Positions 34,150 to 42,588 of a stretch of 64,000 nucleotides of DNA are shown in pieces (position 1 is the stretch's first letter; every line of letters starts with the position of its first letter). The notes below the pieces were generated by a model, which was given only the letters and a program-made list of their open reading frames with translations, made no database searches and was not told the DNA's origin. The DNA comes from Longimicrobiales bacterium (GTDB lineage: Bacteria > Gemmatimonadota > Gemmatimonadetes > Longimicrobiales > Gaopeijiaceae), in NCBI GenBank assembly GCA_029245345.1, contig JAQWPM010000002.1:114210-178209 (forward strand), given 5' to 3'. A program made the position numbers and the translations under genes.

Positions 34150-34865
34150 CTACTCGCAGTGAAGGGCGGCGTCCGGACGATCCGCGATCCATCTCCATCG
34201 AGACCGGAGTCGCCCCGTATGCAGAGGGCTCGTGCATCATCGCGACCGGCCAGACCCGCGTTCTGTGCACGGCTTCGGTCGTCGAGGGCGTTCCGTCGTG
34301 GCGTGAGCGGAGCGGGGACGGTTGGGTGACGGCGGAGTACGCGATGCTTCCCCGAGCGACCCACACGCGGTCTAGACGTGAACGCAACGGGCCCAAGGGG
34401 CGTACGCAGGAGATTCAGCGGCTCATTGGCCGGTCCTTAAGGTCCGTGACGGACATGAAAGGCATGGGGCAGAACACGGTCACCGTCGACTGCGACGTCC
34501 TCCAGGCAGATGGTGGAACGCGAACTGCGTCCATCACCGGAGCTTGCGTGGCGTTGGCTCTGGCCGGTGAATGGATGCTAAACGAAGGAATCGCGGTGCG
34601 AAGCCCACTCCGAGAGCGTGTGGCGGCGGTCAGCGTCGGCATCGTGGACGGGGTCCCTTGTCTTGATCTCGACTATCCCGAAGACTCGAGTGCTCAGGTA
34701 GACATGAACGTGGTCGGCACCGAAGGCGGCGGTCTCGTCGAGGTTCAGGGAACAGCCGAGGGTGACCCGTTCTCACGGGCAGAACTCGACGCCCTGATCG
34801 ACCTGGCCACGTCAGGGCTGGAGCGCCTTTTCGCGGCTCAGAGCAGGGCGCTGAAGGGAGACTGA
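34146..34865 (+). CDS. rph: Ribonuclease PH
   Basis: 239-residue phosphorolytic 3'-5' exoribonuclease that trims tRNA 3' ends. [54 protein letters not shown] and [19 protein letters not shown] are the RNase PH core motifs, including the phosphate-binding arginines. GTG start overlaps the upstream stop; rdgB follows 1 base later, a common rph-rdgB pairing. Confidence 0.95.
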   Translation: MTTRSEGRRPDDPRSISIETGVAPYAEGSCIIATGQTRVLCTASVVEGVPSWRERSGDGWVTAEYAMLPRATHTRSRRERNGPKGRTQEIQRLIGRSLRSVTDMKGMGQNTVTVDCDVLQADGGTRTASITGACVALALAGEWMLNEGIAVRSPLRERVAAVSVGIVDGVPCLDLDYPEDSSAQVDMNVVGTEGGGLVEVQGTAEGDPFSRAELDALIDLATSGLERLFAAQSRALKGD

Positions 34866-34866
34866 G

Positions 34867-35490
34867 GTGGAGTTGCTCGTCTCCACCCGAAGCCAAGACA
34901 AGATGGTCGAGATACGCCGCATCTTAGGCGATGTGGCGGGGCTCAAAGTCATCGATCTGGATTCGGCCGGCATTCCTGAGAGTGACGACGAAGAAGGCAT
35001 CGAGATCTACGACACCTTCGAGGAGAATGCTCGAGCCAAGGCTGAGTACTTCTACGCGAAGGTGGGCATCCCGACTGTTGCGGATGACAGTGGTCTGGAA
35101 GTAGACGCGTTGGGCGGAGCTCCGGGTGTACGCTCGAAGCGCTTCGCGCCTGATCGTGGCCTGAAGGGCAAGGCGCTAGATGGGGCGAACAACGATCATC
35201 TCGTGGAACGCCTGGGTGACTTAGAGCCGGCGAAACGCACAGGTCGGTATGTGTGCGCAGCTGTCTTGGTCGGGTTGGACCAAGACCCGATCACGATTCG
35301 CGGCGAGGCTGAGGGACTCATACTGAGTGAACCCCAAGGTCATGGCGGCTTCGGCTACGATCCGTATTTCTTCGATGCCGGCCTCGGGTGTAGCTTTGCG
35401 GAGTTGACTGCGAGGGACAAGAACGAACGGAGTCACCGCGGAAAGGCGTTCCGCGAACTGGCCCAACGTCTTGGTAAGAGAGAAGGCTAG
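34867..35490 (+). CDS. rdgB: RdgB/HAM1 family XTP/dITP diphosphatase
   Basis: 207 residues, GTG start. STRSQDKMVEIRRIL (the S/T-x-N-x-x-K loop), TVADDSGLEVDALGGAPGVRSKRFA with the metal-binding Asp, GHGGFGYDPYFF and SHRGKAF are all HAM1 family motifs. It removes non-canonical purine triphosphates. Cotranscribed with rph. Confidence 0.95.
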   Translation: MELLVSTRSQDKMVEIRRILGDVAGLKVIDLDSAGIPESDDEEGIEIYDTFEENARAKAEYFYAKVGIPTVADDSGLEVDALGGAPGVRSKRFAPDRGLKGKALDGANNDHLVERLGDLEPAKRTGRYVCAAVLVGLDQDPITIRGEAEGLILSEPQGHGGFGYDPYFFDAGLGCSFAELTARDKNERSHRGKAFRELAQRLGKREG

Positions 35491-35491
35491 C

Positions 35492-35812
35492 ATGCTCCAG
35501 CCCCACTTCGATCCGCTCGAGATCGGTCCGAGTGATGACGGATCCCAACTCCGCATCTCGTGGAAAGACGGAGTTGTCTCTCACTTTGTGCCGCCGGCCC
35601 TCCGGCGCTTGTGCCCCTGCGCGGGATGTGTCGACGAAATGACTGGGATTCGCACCCTGCTACCAGAGCACATCGACGACAGCGTGTATCCGACCGCGAT
35701 CCATTACGTGGGTCGGTATGCGATTCAACTCGTGTGGAGTGACAGTCACTCGACCGGTATCTACACCTTCGAGTATCTGCGCGGGCTCTGGGACACCGAG
35801 ACGGGCGCGTAG
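35492..35812 (+). CDS. DUF971 domain protein
   Basis: 106 residues from ATG 35492, one base after the rdgB stop. LRISWKDGVVSHFVPPALRRLCPCAGC matches DUF971, the N-terminal zinc-binding domain also found in gamma-butyrobetaine hydroxylase; the CPCAGC cysteines would bind metal. GRYAIQLVWSDSHSTGIYTFEYLR is the other conserved block. Stand-alone DUF971 proteins are linked to Fe-S metabolism in some bacteria, but the role here is not established. Confidence 0.88.
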   Translation: MLQPHFDPLEIGPSDDGSQLRISWKDGVVSHFVPPALRRLCPCAGCVDEMTGIRTLLPEHIDDSVYPTAIHYVGRYAIQLVWSDSHSTGIYTFEYLRGLWDTETGA

Positions 35813-35850
35813 CCAACGGCGACTTCGAGTTCCGCGCACGCTGAAGGTCG

Positions 35851-36834
35851 TCAGTTCGGAGTCGGTCGCCCGTTGCCTCGCGACCGTTCCGACGGTAGCG
35901 CAGGTACCATGGTCGCGCCCCGACCGGGACCCCGAACCTCGAAGTTCTTGAACTGGGTGGCAGACTCGCCGCTTCCCTCGTCCGTGATCTCGATCGTGAT
36001 GCGATACGTGCCCTTCTGGATGCGGGCGTCTACGGTTCTGAATTCCGCTTGTGCGGCGCCGTCCTCAGCCTCAGAAGTTGCGGAGAAACTGGCGTCTACC
36101 ACGCCGTCCGCACCGACCACCAAGGAGCCACCCTCATCCACCGGCGCGATCGCGACTCGAGTCGTGTAGATCGATCCTGCGGGAAGGTTGTAGATCTCGT
36201 AGAACAACTCAAATGAGCTCCCCGGGAACTGACTGGTGGGCAACAACGCGAGCGTCACGTCGTCCCGCGTCCATCCCGCTCGCGGGTTGGGCTGCCCCAT
36301 GGCCACGTCGGAAATCATGAGGTGAGTCCCGGAATAATCGGGGATGACGTATTCGGTCGAGTAGAGCTGGCCGGTCCCGGGACGTGCCGCGTCAGACATG
36401 GTCACGCGTTGGACCGTTCCATTGGAGGGCAGCGTCTGGACCTCTACGTGGGTGTAGAGCAGGTGGTCCCCGGACAGCTGCTGGGGCACGCTGACGTATA
36501 CGGAGTCGTCGGTACGTGTCACGGTGTGGCGTGCTGTGTCCGCGAGGACGAGCGCCACATCGAACCGGTACCGAGCCTGTCGTTCGTGCCACTCGCGGCC
36601 GAGCCGCCTGACTGGGACCGCGAAGGCGGCGACCACGGTCGTATTGCCTTCGTCGCCCCGGAACGAATACAGGTCGTAGAAGAAGGGAAGGGGGCGAGGG
36701 AGCGGTGCGACGCTGTCCGAGATAGCCGCAATAATCCCATCGTGCGCGATGTGATTCGCCACGTCACGTGGGGTGTGTTCCTCGATTGCCGCAGTAGCGG
36801 TTATGGCGAACAATAGGAGAAGTAGTCTTCTCAT
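35851..36834 (-). CDS. Exported protein resembling the C-terminal part of GWxTD-domain proteins
   Basis: 327 residues with a hydrophobic signal-like start (RRLLLLLFAITATAAI). The body is a string of beta strands, with FFYDLYSFRGDEGNTTVVAAFAVP, a YDFxVxLxLAD-like region and LPTSQFPGSSFELFYEIYNLPAGS, which resemble the beta-sandwich repeats seen in GWxTD-domain proteins. The C-terminal 25 residues are Arg/Pro rich and probably disordered. It is convergent with the DUF971 gene and divergent from the GcvT-like gene. No enzymatic motif seen. Confidence 0.65.
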   Translation of the reverse strand: MRRLLLLLFAITATAAIEEHTPRDVANHIAHDGIIAAISDSVAPLPRPLPFFYDLYSFRGDEGNTTVVAAFAVPVRRLGREWHERQARYRFDVALVLADTARHTVTRTDDSVYVSVPQQLSGDHLLYTHVEVQTLPSNGTVQRVTMSDAARPGTGQLYSTEYVIPDYSGTHLMISDVAMGQPNPRAGWTRDDVTLALLPTSQFPGSSFELFYEIYNLPAGSIYTTRVAIAPVDEGGSLVVGADGVVDASFSATSEAEDGAAQAEFRTVDARIQKGTYRITIEITDEGSGESATQFKNFEVRGPGRGATMVPALPSERSRGNGRPTPN

Positions 36835-36990
36835 CGTCTCGTGATCATCGTTCTGGAGTTGAGCTCTGCTACTGAGTTAACCCGAAATCCTCGCGCCGCG
36901 TTCCGGCGCACCTATTATGTCCGACGTTCCAAGGCAACAATAGTGCACAGAGTTGCGCCGCACCGCACTGCACACCACACGAGATCTTAC
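36835..36990. other. Divergent intergenic region
   Basis: 156 bases between a leftward and a rightward gene; the open frame starting at 36841 continues into the GcvT-like gene but its first 50 codons do not resemble that family. Promoters are expected here, none confidently seen. Confidence 0.35.
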
Positions 36991-38229
36991 ATGCCTCGCA
37001 TGACCCCGTTTCAGCCCCGCCTGGAACCGCTGAACCACACAGGCGTCTGGAAGCACTGGTCCGGATACTTGGTCGCCCCACAGTACCAGTATTCCTTGAA
37101 CGCTGAGTACTACTCCGTGCGCAACGCCGTGTCGGTGTTAGATACGTCACCGCTGTTCAAGTACCGGTTCGCCGGCGCAGATGCTGGCGCGCTGCTCGGA
37201 CGGGCGATGGCGCGCGACATCGGCGGCTGTGGGGTCGGGAGAGCACAGTACACGTGTTGGTGTGACACCCGTGGATACGTCCTGCAAGACGGTGTGGTTA
37301 TGCAGGTGGCCGCGGGCGAGTACTGGCTTACCGCAGCTGAACCCTCGCTCCGACACTTCCGAAACATCGGCCGCGAAATGGGGCTCGCCGACGTCAGCGT
37401 TGAAGACGTTTCGAATGACTTCGGGATTCTCGCGGTTCAGGGGCCCGAGGCGCATCACGTCATCAGCCAACTCACCGACGCAGCTGATCCACTCAAGTAC
37501 TTCGGAGTCGCCCAGGCGACGATCGCGGGGTGCCCGGTAACGGTGTCTCGCACCGGCTACACCGGTGACCTGGGGTACGAATTGTGGATTCCCTCTGCGG
37601 ACGCGTTGACGGTCTGGGACGCGCTGATGGTGGCGGGCAAGGGACACAACATCACGCCCATCGGGACGACGGCGCTCAAGATGGTTCGAGTGGAGGCGGG
37701 ACTGCTCCTGATGGGTGCTGACTTCCACACCTCCAGGTTTGCGTGGGTCGATGCCGAACGTGAGACGCCTCACGAGTTGGGGTGGGGGTGGATGTTCAGC
37801 AAGCTGGCCCAGGACGACCGCGACTTCATTGGTCGTTCGGCTATCGAAGCCGAGATCGCTGGCGGCACCAGCCGGTGGAAAACCGTCGGTTTGGGGGTCG
37901 ATTGGCACGACTACGAACGCGTCTACACCGCGGCCGGAATCGTCCCTCCACGGCACGAGCTCTACTCCGAATCGACCATGAGCATCTACCGGCGGGGAGG
38001 GAAGGAGTGGGACTACGCCGGATATGCCAGCAGCTTTTTGTCGTCGTCGCTGCTGAGAAAGCCGATCGCGCTCGCCAAGCTTCCCCTGGATCTGTGCACC
38101 GCAGGGTCCGAGGTCGATCTCGAGGTCTCGGTGATCCGCCAGCCGAAGAACGTTCTCGCTCGAGTCGAACGCATGCCGTTCTTTAATCCGTCGAGGAAGA
38201 CTGCGCTGATGAGTGAGGGAGGCGTCTGA
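36991..38229 (+). CDS. GcvT/DmdA-fold aminomethyltransferase-like protein
   Basis: 412 residues from ATG 36991, chosen because the family's conserved start (PFQPRLEPLNHTGVWKHWSGY) begins here. SVLDTSPLFKYRFAG, CDTRGYVLQDGVV, GILAVQGPEAHHVISQL, SRTGYTGDLGYELW and LKMVRVEAGLLL are the folate-binding fold marks of glycine-cleavage T proteins and related demethylases (DmdA, sarcosine/dimethylglycine types). The C-terminal barrel is less conserved. It overlaps the flavoprotein gene downstream by 1 base (TGATG), suggesting a folate-dependent demethylation system with that oxidoreductase. Substrate unknown. Confidence 0.82.
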   Translation: MPRMTPFQPRLEPLNHTGVWKHWSGYLVAPQYQYSLNAEYYSVRNAVSVLDTSPLFKYRFAGADAGALLGRAMARDIGGCGVGRAQYTCWCDTRGYVLQDGVVMQVAAGEYWLTAAEPSLRHFRNIGREMGLADVSVEDVSNDFGILAVQGPEAHHVISQLTDAADPLKYFGVAQATIAGCPVTVSRTGYTGDLGYELWIPSADALTVWDALMVAGKGHNITPIGTTALKMVRVEAGLLLMGADFHTSRFAWVDAERETPHELGWGWMFSKLAQDDRDFIGRSAIEAEIAGGTSRWKTVGLGVDWHDYERVYTAAGIVPPRHELYSESTMSIYRRGGKEWDYAGYASSFLSSSLLRKPIALAKLPLDLCTAGSEVDLEVSVIRQPKNVLARVERMPFFNPSRKTALMSEGGV

Positions 38230-39818
38230 TGCCGAACGCAGAGCGTTATGACGCGATCGTCATCGGTGGTGGCCACAACGGACTGGTCAATGCGGGATAT
38301 CTCGCTCGAGCTGGCCTGAATACGCTGGTTCTCGAGCGTCGGCACCTCGTAGGGGGAGCCGCGATTACCGAAGAGCTGATTCCGGGCTTCAAGTTCACCA
38401 CGTTCTCGTATGCCATCAGCCTGATGCGCCCGGAGATCGTCCAGGACTTGGAACTCGTGAAGCACGGCATGATGGTGCTGCCGCTTATCAACACGTTCCA
38501 GCCGGGCCTGGACGGAGAGTATCTCTTCCTGGGCGCTGACTCGGATGCGAACTACCACGAGATCGCGCGGATCTCGATCGAGGACGCAGAGGCGTCTCGC
38601 GACCTCGATCATCTGATCGCTCGTCTGGCCAGGGCTCTAAAGCCATGGATGGATCGTATCCCGCCCAACAGCCGCAGTTCGGATCCCGCGGACATCGCCC
38701 AGCTCGCCGAGCTTCGCGACTACATGGACGGACTCGACCCCGAGGTGCGGGGCTTGATGCAGAAATTCTACGACTGCAGCGCTGCGGAAATCTTGGACGA
38801 GTACTTCGAGAACGACCTTGTGAAGTCCCTATATGCGTCGAGTGGGATCATCGGCAGCAAGTGTGGGCCGCGGGACAAAGAATCCGGCCTTGTCTGGCTC
38901 TTCCACAAGATGGGCGACTACGACGGTGAGCCGGGTCACTGGGGCTTCCACAAGGGCGGCAACGGCGGCTTCACGCAGGTCTTGGCGCGGGCCCTAGAGG
39001 CCTTTGGTGGGAGCATTCGGACCCATGCAGGAGTGGAGCGTGTGTTGCACGAGGACGGGCGCGCCGTTGGCGTTTCTTTAGCGGACGGATCTACGATCGA
39101 AGCGGATCTCGTGGTGAGTGCTCTTGATCCCCGGCAGACGTTCACTCGATTGGTCGATCCAGCGGATCTTCCTGAAGACCTCGTGCAGCACGTATCGGAC
39201 TACAAGTTCCAGGGCACCGCGGCCAAGGTGAATTTTGCCCTCTCAGGAGTCCCCGAATTTCCGGGGCTCGAGGGCCGGGAGGATCTGTTCATGGGCTTCA
39301 CCAACCTGGGCCCGTCCATCGATTACCTGGAAGAAGCGTTTGCCGACTGTAAGGCCGGACGGTTCAGCCGGCGGCCTTTTCTGGATTGCTGCGTTCAGTC
39401 CACACTGGACCCCGACATGAGCCCTCCGGGAAAACACATCATGTCGTGTTTTGTCATGTACGCACCCTATCACTTGGCGGAGAGCGATTGGGACAGCGAG
39501 AGAGAAAACTTGGGTGACACCGTGCAGCAGACAATCGAGGAGTTCTTTCCGGGATTCAGCGATTTGATCTTGCACCGCGAAATCGTCACTCCACTCGACA
39601 TCGAGAAGATTGTCGGCCTGAGCGAAGGCAACATCTTCGCGGGCGAACTCTTTGAATCTCAGCTGTTCTTGAATCGGCCGGCACCGGGTTGGAATCAGTA
39701 CAGGACGCCGATTGCGGGGTACTACCAATGTGGCTCGGGGACGCATCCGGGTGGGTGTGTCACGGGTGGGCCCGGGAAGCTGGCTGCGGAGCAGATCCTG
39801 GGGGATCGATCCCGATGA
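38229..39818 (+). CDS. FAD-dependent oxidoreductase of the PYROXD2/phytoene-desaturase type
   Basis: 529 residues. The N-terminal dinucleotide fold reads VIGGGHNGLVNAGYLARAGLNTLVLERRHLVGGAA. The middle contains GGNGGFTQVLARALEAFGG and LVVSALDPRQTF, and the C-terminus has the FAD-binding GSGTHPGGCVTGGPGKLAA. This pattern is that of PYROXD2-like members of the CrtI family. Such proteins are often found beside GcvT-fold proteins, as here. Reaction unknown. Confidence 0.85.
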   Translation: MPNAERYDAIVIGGGHNGLVNAGYLARAGLNTLVLERRHLVGGAAITEELIPGFKFTTFSYAISLMRPEIVQDLELVKHGMMVLPLINTFQPGLDGEYLFLGADSDANYHEIARISIEDAEASRDLDHLIARLARALKPWMDRIPPNSRSSDPADIAQLAELRDYMDGLDPEVRGLMQKFYDCSAAEILDEYFENDLVKSLYASSGIIGSKCGPRDKESGLVWLFHKMGDYDGEPGHWGFHKGGNGGFTQVLARALEAFGGSIRTHAGVERVLHEDGRAVGVSLADGSTIEADLVVSALDPRQTFTRLVDPADLPEDLVQHVSDYKFQGTAAKVNFALSGVPEFPGLEGREDLFMGFTNLGPSIDYLEEAFADCKAGRFSRRPFLDCCVQSTLDPDMSPPGKHIMSCFVMYAPYHLAESDWDSERENLGDTVQQTIEEFFPGFSDLILHREIVTPLDIEKIVGLSEGNIFAGELFESQLFLNRPAPGWNQYRTPIAGYYQCGSGTHPGGCVTGGPGKLAAEQILGDRSR

Positions 39819-39855
39819 AGAACGAACACATTGCCTTTGTCGGAGCCTTGGGTGA

Positions 39856-40092
39856 ATGCCTCAGCGCGCTCCGTTCGACCCGGAGCATGTCACTCATCTC
39901 TTCCAGAGTTCGCTGGATGAGATCAGGGCCCGAGGACCCGCCGAAGTGGTCATCGGCGGTCGAAGCTTCAACGTGACTCGGGAGTTCCTGGAGGATCTGA
40001 CCGAACAGAAGGAGGCGGTCCACTGCTCAGCGTCCGGGCGTAGCGTGACCGAACCCCGGCTGCCGGGCCAGTCAGGGCTCCTTCGTCCCTAA
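39856..40092 (+). CDS. Small hypothetical protein
   Basis: 78 codons from ATG 39856 with coding-like codon use: PFDPEHVTHLFQSSLDEIRARGPAEV, then GGRSFNVTREFLEDLTEQ. The last 20 codons look less protein-like and overlap a minus-strand gene by 21 bases. A different frame opens with an ATG at 39815 that overlaps the flavoprotein stop (ATGA), as expected for a coupled gene; a shift near 39855 would join it to this frame. It could be one small gene with a frameshift, or a short real gene. Function not recognised. Confidence 0.4.
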   Translation: MPQRAPFDPEHVTHLFQSSLDEIRARGPAEVVIGGRSFNVTREFLEDLTEQKEAVHCSASGRSVTEPRLPGQSGLLRP

Positions 40093-40176
40093 GTCGTTCA
40101 TGACAACAAGGTAGGCGCCCGCGAGAAAGAGAAAGGTCACGCCGCACCCGATCGCGAAGAGTGTAATCTCAGGCAT
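40072..40176 (-). CDS. 34-residue single-helix membrane peptide
   Basis: Minus-strand ATG at 40176: MPEITLFAIGCGVTFLFLAG, then AYLVVMNDLGTKEP and TGA. One clear membrane helix with a short acidic N-terminus and a polar tail. The ATG lies inside the end of the next gene upstream (8-base overlap), so translation is coupled. It resembles small accessory subunits such as those of oxidases or transporters only in form; no family recognised. Confidence 0.6.
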   Translation of the reverse strand: MPEITLFAIGCGVTFLFLAGAYLVVMNDLGTKEP

Positions 40177-40354
40177 CTTGGCCCCCAGCCAGCAGTAGGG
40201 CTCCTGCCGAACAGATGGACGGGACCCAGATACCCACGAAGAGTCCCTGCTCCGTTTCTCCGGTGAACCACAAGGTCACGGAAAGGATGAGGGAGATGAA
40301 TGCGGCGGTTAGGAACAGAGCCTTGGCTCTGCGGAGTCTAGATTGATTCGTCAT
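40169..40354 (-). CDS. 61-residue two-helix membrane protein
   Basis: ATG at 40354. A basic N-terminus (NQSRLRRAK) is followed by two hydrophobic helices (ALFLTAAFISLILSVTLWF; GLFVGIWVPSICSAGALLLAG) joined by a short polar turn (TGETEQ). Positive-inside rule puts both ends in the cytoplasm. It is coupled to the 34-residue peptide gene downstream. The AT-rich upstream segment (40355-40400 on this strand) is a likely promoter. No recognised family. Confidence 0.65.
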   Translation of the reverse strand: MTNQSRLRRAKALFLTAAFISLILSVTLWFTGETEQGLFVGIWVPSICSAGALLLAGGQDA

Positions 40355-40569
40355 TGTACACCAGTTGAATAGGTATATTACACGAATAGCTTAACAAGAA
40401 CTGTACACAGAGGGCAACGGCTCTCCGCGGGTATGCGGCCGGTAGCATGGACGGGGGGCTCCGCGTCTTCCAGGCGGAGACGGATGAACCAAAGCACTCC
40501 CGCTCTGTATTGGGCTAATTTGATCCTCCCTCTATTCCTTCGTAGATCCGGAACCGCCGAGAGTACCTG
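40355..40569. other. Divergent intergenic region, AT-rich at its left end
   Basis: 215 bases between the two small membrane genes (leftward) and the M20 peptidase gene (rightward). Positions 40360-40400 are markedly AT-rich for this genome and likely hold the leftward promoter. Nothing else stands out. Confidence 0.35.
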
Positions 40570-41871
40570 ATGAACACACCGGACTCCGTGCCCGCCCCTG
40601 TTGTCGACCGAATCCTCAAGGCCGTCGATTCTGTTACGGACGAGGTGGTGGACTTCACCTCCGAACTCGTCCGAATCCCCACGGTCAATCCGCCCGGTGA
40701 CGTGTACGAGGACTGTGCCCGGGCCATTGGCGCGCGACTGGATCAGTTCGGTTTCGAGGTGGAATACCACACCGCTGAGGAACGCCCGGAACACACCAAG
40801 GAGCACCCCCGGGTCAACGTGGTGGGCACGCTCCACGGGAGCCGTCCGAACCCGTTGGTCCATCTCAACGGGCACTTCGACGTGGTCCCCGTCGGGGATG
40901 GCTGGACCGTGGACCCCTTTGGGGGCGAGGTGAAGGACGGGCGTATCTACGGAAGGGGCGTGGCCGACATGAAGGCCGGCATCGCGGCAGCGGTCTACGC
41001 GGTGGAAGCCATCCGCCGAGCAGGGGTTCGCCTCCTGGGCACGGTGGAGGTCTCGGGCACCGTGGACGAGGAAAGCGGCGGTTGGGCCGGTATGGCCCAC
41101 CTGGCCAAGAAGGGCCGACTGGCCAAGGGCCGCACCGACGCGGTGATCATCCCCGAGCCTCTGAACGTGGACCGCATCTGCATCGGCCATCGCGGTGTGT
41201 ATTGGTTCGAGATCGAAGCTATGGGCCACATCGGACATGGGAGTATGCCCTTCCTCGGGACCAGCGCCATCGAGCACATGGGTGCGGTCATCGACACCAT
41301 GCGCAGGGAGCTCCTTCCCACCTTCGCCCAACGCACCACGGCAGCGCCGGTGGTTCCCCCTGGGGCCCGCCAGGCCACCCTGAACATCAATGCGTTGCAC
41401 GGCGGGCAGCCCCTGGGTGACATCCAGTCTCCCTGTGTGGCGGACCGCTGCACCGCCGTCTTCGATCGGCGGTTTCTTATTGAGGAAGGGTTCGAGGACG
41501 TCCGGGGCGAAATCGTCTCGCTCCTGGATGGCATCAAGGACGAGATCCCCGAGTTCAAGTGGAACCTGAAGGACCTCATGGTGGTGCATCCCACGCGCAC
41601 GCCCGACGACGCTTCGGTGGTCAAAGCGCTGGGCACTGCCATCTCCCGTGTATTGGGTCGGGATGCCACGCTGGTGGCCAGCCCGGGCACCTACGACCAC
41701 AAGCACGTGGCCCGCATCGCAGGTGTGGAGAACTGCGTGGCCTACGGCCCCGGCATCCTGGAGTTGGCGCACCAGCCAGACGAGTGGTGCTCCATCGAGG
41801 ACTTAGTGAACGCTACCCGGGTGCTGGCTATGGCCATCGTGGACCTGGTGGGCGTGGAAAACGTGGGCTGA
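40570..41871 (+). CDS. M20-family metallo-deacylase/peptidase (ArgE/DapE type)
   Basis: 433-residue cytoplasmic dizinc hydrolase. Metal and catalytic motifs are HLNGHFDVVP (His102, Asp104), GRGVADMKAG, VDEESGG with the catalytic Glu pair, and the dimerisation-domain His in MGHIGHGSMP. A final His sits in ILELAHQPDEWCSIEDLV. The pattern fits acetylornithine deacetylase / succinyl-diaminopimelate desuccinylase relatives; the exact acyl-amino-acid substrate cannot be read. Third-position GC is visibly higher than in genes before 39.8 kb. It stands alone and is followed by a possible terminator and the first tRNA-Pro-half repeat. Confidence 0.88.
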   Translation: MNTPDSVPAPVVDRILKAVDSVTDEVVDFTSELVRIPTVNPPGDVYEDCARAIGARLDQFGFEVEYHTAEERPEHTKEHPRVNVVGTLHGSRPNPLVHLNGHFDVVPVGDGWTVDPFGGEVKDGRIYGRGVADMKAGIAAAVYAVEAIRRAGVRLLGTVEVSGTVDEESGGWAGMAHLAKKGRLAKGRTDAVIIPEPLNVDRICIGHRGVYWFEIEAMGHIGHGSMPFLGTSAIEHMGAVIDTMRRELLPTFAQRTTAAPVVPPGARQATLNINALHGGQPLGDIQSPCVADRCTAVFDRRFLIEEGFEDVRGEIVSLLDGIKDEIPEFKWNLKDLMVVHPTRTPDDASVVKALGTAISRVLGRDATLVASPGTYDHKHVARIAGVENCVAYGPGILELAHQPDEWCSIEDLVNATRVLAMAIVDLVGVENVG

Positions 41872-41878
41872 CGCCCCA

Positions 41879-41952
41879 CGCCCTAGATGTGGTGCCTCCG
41901 TCGGTTTTCCAATTACGCTGTCGTGCGACTCTAGGGCGGAGTATTGTTTTTT
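41879..41952 (+). terminator. Possible terminator after the M20 gene
   Basis: A perfect 9-bp inverted repeat (CGCCCTAGA at 41879-41887, TCTAGGGCG at 41930-41938) with a long 42-base interior is followed by TATTGTTTTTTGG. The long interior makes it a weaker terminator model than a compact hairpin. Confidence 0.4.
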
Positions 41953-42334
41953 GGTCTGATCTGGTCTGGCCTCGCCTCAGAATCGCAACGCGGATCGCAA
42001 GGTCCGTTGGCCCACCGCAGCTGCTGAGTCAGGCGTCTGACGTGCTGTGGGGTGAGTCGGCGGCATGGTCGCTTTGTTGAACTGTGAACTGGACCCGACC
42101 TGCCGGAGCCCATTGAAGTTCCCCCAGTGGGGCTGTCCTGGCGCACCAACCCTAGCCCGCTACTCGGATCGCAAGGCCTCAGAGCCCGTGCCAAGGAGCT
42201 GCCAGCGTTCAGGAACGGTCCTACAGGGGAGGAGCGGTGGGCTCCTTTGAGTATTCCCGCGGAGTATTAGATTCTGGCACGCTTTGGTAAGATGGCTGGC
42301 GGTAGTGAGTCGGTAACGCATTGCAGTAAAACAA
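41939..42334. other. Non-coding stretch, no gene seen
   Basis: About 400 bases without a frame of normal codon use. Short frames exist on both strands but none resembles a known protein or has a ribosome site. The 10-base word GCGGAGTATT occurs here at 42259-42268 and, in near-identical context, at 41936-41945, which may be chance. Confidence 0.35.
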
Positions 42335-42429
42335 CTTCGGGGCGTGACGCAGTCCGGTAGCGCACCTGCTTTGGGGGCGACTTTATGGTGTCGGTGGGTG
42401 TCGACGCAGTTCTTGGCACAGTTTGGATC
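42335..42429 (+). repeat. tRNA-Pro-half repeat, copy A
   Basis: First of three direct repeats. It opens with the 5' half of a tRNA-Pro (GGGGCGTGACGCAGTCCGG, D arm GTAGCGCACC, anticodon loop TTTGGGG with TGG). The tRNA match stops within the 3' anticodon stem, and an unrelated but conserved tail follows. A 26-base block in the tail (42400-42425) is identical to copy C (45801-45826). Confidence 0.75.
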
Positions 42430-42588
42430 GTCGGACTCGCGCCGTCCTGAGCGGAGCCGCATCTCGTCCGCGTGAACTCTCCCGACCCCATCACCCGTCT
42501 CGACGCGGCGCCACGACGGAGGCCATTAAGTTGACCACGGCCCCATCCTCCCAATGGATGGAGTCGCCGACATCCAACTGAGATTGAC

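Noticed and set aside
40378..41772. 464-codon minus-strand frame across the M20 gene
   Set aside because: Opposite frame has all M20 metal motifs; this one is a high-GC shadow.
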